A stretch of 7,802 nt of DNA, taken from Flavobacteriales bacterium UBA1995. GTDB lineage: Bacteria; Bacteroidota; Bacteroidia; Flavobacteriales_D; Sanyastnellaceae. A model generated the notes under the pieces. The model was not told where the DNA came from, searched no databases, and saw only the letters and a program-made list of their open reading frames with translations. Position 1 is the first letter of the stretch. Each line of letters opens with the position of its first letter. Of this stretch, positions 1-6,081 are shown in pieces. Both the position numbers and the translations under genes were made by a program. The stretch spans positions 20,170 through 27,971 of the forward strand of contig DDCX01000092.1 of the NCBI GenBank assembly GCA_002336475.1, read 5' to 3'.

Positions 1-287
1 ACAATTTGGTCCGGCTGGTAGCTCAATCCGTTGTCGCGTTGCAGCTTGGCACATATGGCCTGTCTAACGTCGGCAAAGCCCGGAACAGGCGGGTAATGGG
101 TGTGGTTCTCCTCAATGGCGCGGATGCCAGCGGCTTTGATCGGGTCTGGTGTGTCAAAATCAGGCTCGCCCAGGGAGAGGCTGATGATGTCACGGCCAGC
201 GGCCTTGAGTTCCCTTGCCTTGCGGCTCATGGCGATGGTGGCCGATTCGCTCAGACGACCGAGCAGTTGTGACGTTCGCGGTTGCAT
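1..287 (-). CDS. Class I PLP-dependent aminotransferase, probably aspartate aminotransferase (N-terminal part; runs off the left edge)
   Basis: This gene reads leftwards from the ATG at 287-285 and is open for 95 full codons plus two bases to the window edge. In-frame upstream there is a TAG before any other usual start, so 287 is the only good choice. The protein begins MQPRTSQLLGRLSESATIAM. It shows the fold-type I N-terminal signature LSLGEPDFDTP (about residues 37-47), then HYPPVPGFADVRQAI (64-78) and RDNGLSYQPDQI (84-95). These are typical of bacterial aspartate/aromatic-type aminotransferases of subgroup I, which move an amino group between aspartate or a similar amino acid and 2-oxoglutarate in the cytoplasm. 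The PLP-binding lysine lies much further along and is not in the window, so substrate specificity cannot be judged. The gene starts 34 bp after the symporter stop on the same strand, so the two may be co-transcribed. The family call is firm; the aspartate call is inference from motif wording. Confidence 0.87.
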   Translation of the reverse strand, partial: MQPRTSQLLGRLSESATIAMSRKARELKAAGRDIISLSLGEPDFDTPDPIKAAGIRAIEENHTHYPPVPGFADVRQAICAKLQRDNGLSYQPDQI

Positions 288-321
288 GTCTATGGTCTGT
301 TCTACAAAATTACGCAGAGCC

Positions 322-1797
322 TTAGCGGTTTCGCCCAATCTGGGCCACCAACCATGCACCGGACCATGTCAGGAATCCATTCACTGGCAGCAAAGCGAAC
401 CCGAAACTGAACCCTTGGGTGACCGCGGTCTGCTCCAAAGCCCATCCTGCCAGTGGGGCGAGGACGGCCACCCACGGAGTCCAGCGGTCCAGTTTCGGGT
501 GGGGCCCAGGGTGCGACAATGCAAAGGCAAAAAGCCCCAGCAGAGGTCCGTATGTGTAGCTCGCGATTTTAAAGAGGGCGGCGATGACGGAGGTGTCGTT
601 GACAGCGTGGAACAGCAAAATGAGCAGTCCGATGCCGATGGAAACCACAAGGTGGATGCGTTGGCGTTGCGCTTTTCCTTCCGCGGTGCCTTGGCCTTCT
701 GTGTCCACACCCATAAAGTCGACGCATACTGAGGTGGTCAAAGCCGTGAGAGCAGAGTCAGCCGATGACAGGGCTGCGGCGACAAGCCCCAGCAGAAACA
801 AAATGGGCAATGCCACTCCGAGCCCACCATCCAAAGCGATGCGGGCGAAGAGCAAGTCAGGCTTGCCCGCTTCCATTCCAGTCGCATCTACGTGCATGAG
901 CAGGAGTGCTCCCAGCCCAAGGAACATCAGGTTGACAAAAACCAGCACCACCGAGAAGGAGGCCATGTTGGTCTGGGCTTCTTTGAGGTTTCTGCAGCTC
1001 AAGTTTTTCTGCATCATGTCTTGGTCTAAGCCTGTCATGCACAGCGCAATGAATGCCCCAGCCACCAGTTGTTTGACACCGTGGTTTGGGGCGCCCCAAT
1101 CCTCAAAGAACCACCATTGTGCGTGCCCGGAGTTGGCAATGGCATCTGGGACTTCTATCAGACTGAGGCCAAGTTCTTGGCCGATCAGCCAGACTGCGGC
1201 AAAGGCCGCCAGCAGCATGCAGGCGGTCTGTAAGGTGTCGGTCCACACCACTGTGGCGATGCCGCCCTGCCTGGTGTAGGCCCAAATGGCACCCAAAACG
1301 AGCACGATGAGGCCGGTCAGCCGGATCCAGCCTCCAGCCGTTCCAGTGGCAGGGAGGAGGGTTTCATTGAGCACAAGCACCACCAGATAAAGGCGAAAGG
1401 CGGCTCCGATGCTGCGAGAGAGCAAAAAGAACGCGGCTCCTGTCTTGTACGCCTTGATCCCGATGCGGTCGCCGAGAAAGCGATAGATGCTGGTCAATTT
1501 GAGTCGATAATAGAGGGGCAGCAGGATGCCAATGATGGCCGCATAACCAAACAGATAGCCGATGACCATTTGCATGTAGCCGAACTGTTGGTCGCCCACC
1601 CATCCTGGGACAGACAAGAAGGTGACGCCACTCAGGCTTGTGCCCACCATACCGAAGGCTACCGCCCACCATGGACTGCGCCTTCCACCGACCGAAAAGT
1701 CGGCCATTGAATTGCTCTTGCCTGTGCGTTGGCCAATCCACAAAAGCAAACCGAGGTAACCCAAGACGGCCAATCCGGCCCACCATTCAACATGCAT
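322..1797 (-). CDS. Sodium:solute symporter (SSS/SLC5 family), substrate unknown
   Basis: The 491-residue protein is almost entirely hydrophobic helices, about 13 by eye, as expected for the SSS family of LeuT-fold transporters that use the sodium gradient to import a solute across the inner membrane. The family signatures are visible. GTSLSGVTFLSVPGW (52-66) is the unwound first core helix. YTRQGGIATVVWTDTLQ (174-190) is the classic loop and helix containing TD.LQ. ALSSADSALTALTTS (342-356) carries the serines that help form the Na2 sodium site in characterised members. The length is normal for a compact SSS protein. The ATG at 1797 gives MHVEWW followed directly by the first helix (about 6-22). 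A second ATG at 1793 is out of frame. No clear Shine-Dalgarno is seen, which is common in Bacteroidota. The substrate (sugar, amino acid, proline, pantothenate, sialic acid and others occur in the family) cannot be told from the sequence. The aminotransferase 34 bp downstream hints at nothing firm. Confidence 0.93.
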   Translation of the reverse strand: MHVEWWAGLAVLGYLGLLLWIGQRTGKSNSMADFSVGGRRSPWWAVAFGMVGTSLSGVTFLSVPGWVGDQQFGYMQMVIGYLFGYAAIIGILLPLYYRLKLTSIYRFLGDRIGIKAYKTGAAFFLLSRSIGAAFRLYLVVLVLNETLLPATGTAGGWIRLTGLIVLVLGAIWAYTRQGGIATVVWTDTLQTACMLLAAFAAVWLIGQELGLSLIEVPDAIANSGHAQWWFFEDWGAPNHGVKQLVAGAFIALCMTGLDQDMMQKNLSCRNLKEAQTNMASFSVVLVFVNLMFLGLGALLLMHVDATGMEAGKPDLLFARIALDGGLGVALPILFLLGLVAAALSSADSALTALTTSVCVDFMGVDTEGQGTAEGKAQRQRIHLVVSIGIGLLILLFHAVNDTSVIAALFKIASYTYGPLLGLFAFALSHPGPHPKLDRWTPWVAVLAPLAGWALEQTAVTQGFSFGFALLPVNGFLTWSGAWLVAQIGRNR

Positions 1798-2033
1798 GGC
1801 GCCAAGCTACAGCGCGCCCGTTACATGGCCTTGTCTGTGGCGCCGTGTGGCCGTCTGTCTCAGCTGTCTTCGAATCAGACTCGGATCAGAACGCCGTCTC
1901 CTGTTGGGGCCAGAAGCGCCGCGAATCCAGACTTGGGATTGCGTTCACAGGCAGTGGCGGGCATTTCGGCGCTAAAGGGATCGTTCAAAAAAGGATGAAA
2001 GTCCTGTCACCGTTTAACTTCGCCTTCGTGGAA
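1798..2033. promoter_or_regulatory. Divergent intergenic region between the symporter and recR
   Basis: This 236-bp gap separates two genes transcribed away from each other, so it should hold promoters for both strands. I find no perfect Bacteroidota -7 element (TAnnTTTG). The best plus-strand candidate is TAACTTCG at 2015-2022, one mismatch, ending 11 bases before the recR ATG and without a convincing TTG about 20 bases upstream. On the minus strand TAGCTTGG (1810-1803) has one mismatch but sits almost on the symporter start. The reading frame of recR stays open leftwards through the gap, but its translation there resembles nothing and continues into the antisense of the symporter, so I treat it as non-coding. 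No strong hairpin, repeat or RNA gene was seen. Confidence 0.4.
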
Positions 2034-2660
2034 ATGCCATCTCGCCTTATTGACCGCGCCGTCGACCAGATTGCCGGATTGCCTGGTGTTGGACGCAGAA
2101 CGGCACTGCGACTCGCTTTGCACTTGCTGGGCCGCAATGAAGAGGATGTCCGTCGATTTACGGAGGCCATCCAGGACATGAAGGAGGGGGTGTTGTCATG
2201 CAAAACCTGCGGCAACCTCGGTGAGGAAGACGTGTGTTCCATTTGCTTGGATGGACGTCGAGATCCTGCACGCATTGCGGTGGTAGAAGATTTGCGCGAT
2301 TTGCTTGCGATTGAGTCCACGGGGCATTTCAAAGGGCGCTACCATGTTTTGGGGGGCGTCATTAGTCCCATGGATGGTGTCGGGCCTGCTGATCTCCGCA
2401 TTGAATCTCTGTTGAAGAGGGTGGGTGAGCCTGCGGTCGTGGAGGTGATTTTCGCATTGCCGACGACGATGGAGGGGGATACGACTTCCTTTTACATCAA
2501 CAAGCGGTTGCAGGACACGGAAGTGGAGGTGACCACTTTGGCCCGTGGTGTTGCTGTCGGAGATGAATTGCAATACGCCGATGAGCTTACTCTGATCCGT
2601 TCGTTGCAGCAGCGTTTGCCTTACAGCACAGCTTCGGACGCCAACAGCTCGGCGTTATGA
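2034..2660 (+). CDS. recR: Recombination mediator protein RecR
   Basis: RecR acts with RecF and RecO to load RecA onto gapped, SSB-coated DNA in recombinational repair. From the ATG at 2034 the product is 208 residues, close to the usual 200 or so. Domains follow in the expected order. A helix-hairpin-helix contains LPGVGRRTALRLALHLL (16-32). A four-cysteine zinc finger has C56, C59, C68 and C71 in CKTCGNLGEEDVCSIC. A Toprim domain starts at IAVVEDLRDLLAIE (81-94) and includes GGVISPMDGVGPADL (107-121). The C-terminal segment is YADELTLIRSLQQR (181-194), the RecR form of the Walker B-like region. The frame stays open far upstream, so the start is not forced. A GTG at 2028 and an ATG at 1995 (221 residues) are alternatives, but family alignment from memory favours a start within a few codons of 2034. 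The last bases, ATGA, overlap the next gene, suggesting translational coupling. Confidence 0.95.
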   Translation: MPSRLIDRAVDQIAGLPGVGRRTALRLALHLLGRNEEDVRRFTEAIQDMKEGVLSCKTCGNLGEEDVCSICLDGRRDPARIAVVEDLRDLLAIESTGHFKGRYHVLGGVISPMDGVGPADLRIESLLKRVGEPAVVEVIFALPTTMEGDTTSFYINKRLQDTEVEVTTLARGVAVGDELQYADELTLIRSLQQRLPYSTASDANSSAL

Positions 2661-4546
2661 AGCTCACCATTGTTGTTGTCAGTTATAATGTTAAGGGCTA
2701 CCTGTCCTTGTGTCTTTCATCTGCATTAGATGCGATGAAACGCTTGGGTGATGGGCAATCTGAACTTTACGTTGTTGATAACGCAAGTGCTGATGGTTCA
2801 GTCGATTGGGTTCGCAGTGCTCATCCAGAAGTACAATTGATTGCCTTGGACGAGAACGTGGGCTTTAGTGCAGCCAACAATGTGGCGATCCGCAAGGCGA
2901 AGGGGGAGTGGGTGCTTCTGTTGAATCCTGATACAGTGGTACCGGAAGACACCTTTGAGCGGATTTGCAATCACGTGGAAGGACAGGAGGATATCGGAGG
3001 TCTGGGCGTCCCGATGTTTGATGGGACAGGTGCTTGGCTTCCAGAGAGCAAGCGAGGTATGCCGACGCCGTGGGCGTCTTTCTGTCGTCTAAGTGGTCTG
3101 TGGAGGGTAGCTCCGAAAAGCCCAAAGCTGAACAGTTATTACTTCGGTCACGTGGGGAGGGAGGAGACTGCGAACGTGGAGGTTTTGAGTGGTGCGTTCA
3201 TGTGGATGAGAAAAGAGGCCCTGGATGAAGTGGGTCTTTTGGATGAATCATTCTTCATGTATGGAGAGGATATAGACCTCAGCATCAGACTTGTAAAAGG
3301 GGGTTGGGTCAACAGATACTACAGCGAGGCGCCCATTGTGCACTTTAAAGGAGAGAGTACCAAAAAGGGAAGCCTGTCTTATGTCAGGGTGTTTCATGAC
3401 GCCATGCGCATCTTCAGTGAAAAACACTTTGCTGGAGGCCAGGCCATGGCCATGCGTTGGATGATTCGGCTGGGCATCCGACTGCGCGCGGTTTCGGCTT
3501 TCCTGCATGGCGGAGTAAAGCGGCACAGTTTTGCCGTAGCCGATGTGGTGTTGTCAATGGCAGCGGGTTTTGGAGTCGTGGGGATTCACGGAATGACCAC
3601 AGGAATGGACCACCCCTTGGTTCCGACGATGACTTTGGCTTTGATCGGGGCTGTGTCGTCTTGGTGGGCAGGAAAGTGGTTTGGGTCTACCGACTTGCCG
3701 TTTCACAGGGTGCGCACCGCGACGGCTGGTTTGGCGGCTGCCCTGTCTGTAGTAACAATTTACTCTCTGATGCCTGAGTATCTGAGGGTCAGCAGATTGT
3801 CGGCTTCATTGTTGGGTGTGTTTGTAGGAGTTGTTCCCCTTGTATTTCGGTCTTTAATGGTCGCGCTTCGTCCGGGCCGATGCCGCTGGCGGACCTCTAG
3901 ACCAAGGGTCACTGTTGTTGCTCCGGTCGGCGCACAAGAGCAGTTGGTCCAATGGGTGCGTTCGTCTTACGGCAGTTCATTGGAGGTCGATGTGGTACCC
4001 CTGTTGCAAGGCAGATCAGAAGGGCGCACGGGCAGCGATTTGGTGCTGTGTGCTTCTGCTTTAGGCGGAGCAATATGTTTGGAGGCCATTCGTGCAGCCC
4101 ATGAGCGTTCGGAAGATGTGCGCATCGTCCCCCAAGATTTGTTGCTTGCACTCGGTGGGCTTCGTCGGGATGGGGCACCCACGTCGAACCTTTCCTGGGG
4201 TGCAGATGGATTGGGGCGGGCCGATCGGCTGAGGGCGAAACGGCGACTGGATTTGATTTGGGCTTTGGTGGTGTTGTTAGCCGGTCCAGGCAATGGCCGA
4301 CACGCGACATCGTTTTCACGCAAGAATGCCCGGCTTGTGCTTCGGGGTAAACTGACGTGGATTGGTTTTCATGGAGGTTGGGAAGGGGCGGACCGTTTGC
4401 CTGACCTCGCGCCTGGGGTATTCTACGCTGGTACTGGTGCCCTGGCGCCCAGTGCCGAAGAAGCGCGGCGGCTTGATTTGCGACATGCCGCTGATTTTGG
4501 ATGGATGCGCGATTTAGAGTTGTTGATGAACTTGAGAATGGATTGA
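2657..4546 (+). CDS. Membrane-bound family 2 glycosyltransferase fused to a degenerate glycosylphosphotransferase-like C-terminal region
   Basis: The 629-residue product begins with a GT2 domain (about 1-260), which transfers a sugar from an activated nucleotide donor to a glycan or lipid-linked acceptor on the cytoplasmic face. Seen directly are VVVSYN (6-11), VVDNASADGS (39-48), LNPDTVV (89-95, the DxD-like metal site region) and GEDIDLSIRL (203-212, the catalytic-base region). Four probable membrane helices follow (about 293-312, 321-341, 353-372, 381-400). Residues 416-500 look like the Rossmann-like domain that precedes the catalytic part of polyprenyl-phosphate glycosylphosphotransferases (TVVAPVG, SDLVLCASALG, VRIVPQDLLLALGG). 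A tail follows with KRRLDLIWALVVLL (528-541), LRGKLTWIGF (562-571) and LPDLAPGVF (581-589). That tail resembles a bacterial sugar transferase with its catalytic middle missing. The start overlaps the recR stop (ATGA), and ATG at 2657 gives an ideal GT2 beginning. The role is probably surface polysaccharide or glycoprotein glycan synthesis; donor and acceptor are unknown. Confidence 0.85.
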   Translation: MKLTIVVVSYNVKGYLSLCLSSALDAMKRLGDGQSELYVVDNASADGSVDWVRSAHPEVQLIALDENVGFSAANNVAIRKAKGEWVLLLNPDTVVPEDTFERICNHVEGQEDIGGLGVPMFDGTGAWLPESKRGMPTPWASFCRLSGLWRVAPKSPKLNSYYFGHVGREETANVEVLSGAFMWMRKEALDEVGLLDESFFMYGEDIDLSIRLVKGGWVNRYYSEAPIVHFKGESTKKGSLSYVRVFHDAMRIFSEKHFAGGQAMAMRWMIRLGIRLRAVSAFLHGGVKRHSFAVADVVLSMAAGFGVVGIHGMTTGMDHPLVPTMTLALIGAVSSWWAGKWFGSTDLPFHRVRTATAGLAAALSVVTIYSLMPEYLRVSRLSASLLGVFVGVVPLVFRSLMVALRPGRCRWRTSRPRVTVVAPVGAQEQLVQWVRSSYGSSLEVDVVPLLQGRSEGRTGSDLVLCASALGGAICLEAIRAAHERSEDVRIVPQDLLLALGGLRRDGAPTSNLSWGADGLGRADRLRAKRRLDLIWALVVLLAGPGNGRHATSFSRKNARLVLRGKLTWIGFHGGWEGADRLPDLAPGVFYAGTGALAPSAEEARRLDLRHAADFGWMRDLELLMNLRMD

Positions 4547-4561
4547 TGTAACAGGGGCATT

Positions 4562-4587
4562 TTGAGGTAGGCTCGTGTGTACCTTTG
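4562..4587 (+). promoter_or_regulatory. Candidate Bacteroidota-type promoter for the E2 gene
   Basis: TACCTTTG at 4580-4587 is an exact match to the TAnnTTTG -7 element of Bacteroidota housekeeping promoters. A TTG, part of a TTTTG run, lies at 4562-4564, in the direction of the -33 element but with only 15 bases between, shorter than usual. Transcription would begin about 4594, leaving a leader of roughly 30 bases before the ATG at 4624. This helps decide the start of the E2 gene, because the earlier in-frame ATG at 4585 lies inside the -7 element. An 8-base degenerate match can occur by chance, so this is a candidate only. Confidence 0.42.
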
Positions 4588-4623
4588 CAGCTGTTCATTA
4601 AACCCCCTCCGGGCAATACATCC

Positions 4624-5988
4624 ATGGAGATTCTTTTACCGAAAATGGGCGAGAGCGTGGCTGAGGCAACCATTATCAAATGGTCGGTCGAGGAAGGCCA
4701 GCGCGTCTCTGCAGACGAACCGCTGATTGAAATTGCGACCGACAAAGTCGACTCTGAGGTGCCTGCACCGGAGGACGGTGTCTTGGTCAAGCGCCTGGTG
4801 TCAGAAGGCGATGTGGTCTTGGTTGGCCAGCCGATTGCTGAGTTCTCAATAGAAGGTGAAGCCGCAACAGTGAGTGCCGCACCAGCGCCTTCTGTTGCTG
4901 CTGAAACAGCTCCCTCTACTGGTGCTTCTCAAACGCTTCCGGTTCAAGAGGTAGTGGCTGCCCTTGAGGCGCCTTTGGCCTCCTCCAATGGGATGGCCGA
5001 TGGAGCCCGTCCAGCGCGCATGAGTGCGGGTCGGTTCTACAGCCCTTTGGTCAGAAGCATGGCCAAAAAGGAAGGGGTATCCCAAACTGAATTGGATGCC
5101 ATTCAAGGTTCGGGCAAGGATGGAAGGGTCACCAAAAGTGACATGCTTGCATATTTGGACAGCCGAGGCCAGCAGCCTCAGAAGGCACCAGCGGCGCCGG
5201 TTTCCGCACCCAAACCAGTTGCAGCTGCTCCAGTGGCTGCTCCCAAAACCTCTGCGCCTGCTGTTTCGGTAAGCGGCGAAGACGAAATCGTGGAGATGGA
5301 CCGCATGCGCAAGCTCATTGCAGACCACATGGTCCGCAGTGTGCAAACCAGTCCCCATGTCACCTCTTTTGTGGAGGCCGATGTGACCCGCATTGTGGAT
5401 TGGCGCAACAAAAACAAGACAGTCTTTCAGGAGAAGACAGGACAGAAGCTCACCTTCACTCCATTTTTCATCGAAGCTGTAGCCAAGGCGCTACGGGACT
5501 TTCCCGGTGTCAACGCCAGTGTGGACGGTGACCGGATTGTCCTGAAAAAGGGCATACACATTGGATTGGCGGCGGCCACGCCTGAGGGCAACCTGATCGT
5601 TCCCGTGATTCGCAATGCGGACCGTTACAATTTGAACGGCCTAGCTACCGTGGTCAATGACCTTGCGAACCGCGCCAGAACGGGGGCGTTAAAGCCTGAT
5701 GAAATCAGCGGCGGAACCTACACCGTATCCAATGTTGGGACGTTTGGCAATGTCTTTGGTACCCCGATCATCAACCAGCCTCAGGTGGGCATTTTGGCAC
5801 TGGGTGCCATTCGCAAGAAGCCTGCAGTGGTGGAGACCGAAGAGGGAGATGTAATCGCCATCAGGCACATGATGTTCCTGTCTCACAGCTACGACCACAG
5901 GGTTGTTGATGGCCAGCTGGGGGGGAGTTTTGTGCGCCGCGTAGCCGATTATCTCGAGGGGTTCGATGCCCACCGCAGCCCTGTTTGA
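4624..5988 (+). CDS. Dihydrolipoamide acyltransferase, E2 component of a 2-oxo acid dehydrogenase complex (branched-chain type likely)
   Basis: E2 carries the acyl group made by E1 on its lipoyl arm, passes it to CoA, and forms the core of the complex. The 454-residue product has all three parts. The N-terminal lipoyl domain (1-77) starts MEILLPKMGESVAEATI, with the lipoylated lysine K41 in TDKVDSE. The peripheral subunit-binding domain (about 138-178) contains SPLVRSMAKKEGV and GSGKDGRVTKSDMLAYL. The catalytic domain (about 220-450) has TYTVSNVGTFG (365-375) and HRVVDG (425-430), with active-site H425 and D429. The linker at 184-215 is rich in Ala, Pro and Lys, as in flexible E2 hinges. I chose ATG 4624 over 4585 because the lipoyl domain begins there and 4585 falls within a candidate -7 element. 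The MFLSHSYDHRVVDG wording and single lipoyl domain fit branched-chain-type E2s better than SucB, but substrate is inferred. No E1 or E3 gene is adjacent in the window. Confidence 0.92.
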   Translation: MEILLPKMGESVAEATIIKWSVEEGQRVSADEPLIEIATDKVDSEVPAPEDGVLVKRLVSEGDVVLVGQPIAEFSIEGEAATVSAAPAPSVAAETAPSTGASQTLPVQEVVAALEAPLASSNGMADGARPARMSAGRFYSPLVRSMAKKEGVSQTELDAIQGSGKDGRVTKSDMLAYLDSRGQQPQKAPAAPVSAPKPVAAAPVAAPKTSAPAVSVSGEDEIVEMDRMRKLIADHMVRSVQTSPHVTSFVEADVTRIVDWRNKNKTVFQEKTGQKLTFTPFFIEAVAKALRDFPGVNASVDGDRIVLKKGIHIGLAAATPEGNLIVPVIRNADRYNLNGLATVVNDLANRARTGALKPDEISGGTYTVSNVGTFGNVFGTPIINQPQVGILALGAIRKKPAVVETEEGDVIAIRHMMFLSHSYDHRVVDGQLGGSFVRRVADYLEGFDAHRSPV

Positions 5989-6081
5989 GGAAAACTTGTG
6001 GATTTGTAGGAGTTTACCGGCGCCAATCAGAGCGTCTGGTTGACTGATTAATTTGTCGCGGTCGTCTACTTTGCAACCGTC
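5989..6081 (+). other. Intergenic gap between the E2 gene and the TPR/PD40 gene
   Basis: These 93 bases contain no recognisable gene. I looked for a terminator after the E2 stop and found only the short palindrome GGCGCC (about 6020-6025) with no T-rich tail. Near-matches to a Bacteroidota -7 element exist (TAATTTG at 6049-6055 and TACTTTG at 6067-6073), each one base short of TAnnTTTG and without a well-spaced TTG. Whether the next gene has its own promoter or is read through from E2 cannot be settled from the sequence. Confidence 0.4.

Noticed and set aside
100..732. 210-codon plus-strand open frame covering the aminotransferase-symporter junction
   Set aside because: It is antisense to two genes with strong family motifs and has a low-complexity, motif-free translation.
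1638..2033. Leftward extension of the recR frame, which would give a 340-residue protein
   Set aside because: RecR proteins are about 200 residues and the family similarity begins at about 2034. The extension overlaps the symporter on the other strand and has no recognisable domain.
3909..4790. 293-codon minus-strand open frame across the end of the glycosyltransferase and the start of the E2 gene
   Set aside because: It is antisense to two well-supported genes and its translation is rich in Pro, Ser, Arg and His with no domain motif. Long antisense frames are expected in GC-rich coding DNA.
5161..5270. Repetitive Ala/Pro/Lys-coding stretch that could be taken for a DNA repeat
   Set aside because: It is the flexible linker before the E2 catalytic domain. 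The repetition is at the amino-acid level and ordinary for this family.
6040..6073. Possible promoter for the TPR/PD40 gene (TTG at 6040-6042, TACTTTG at 6067-6073)
   Set aside because: The -7 element lacks one base of TAnnTTTG, the 24-base spacing is too wide, and transcription would begin almost on the start codon.
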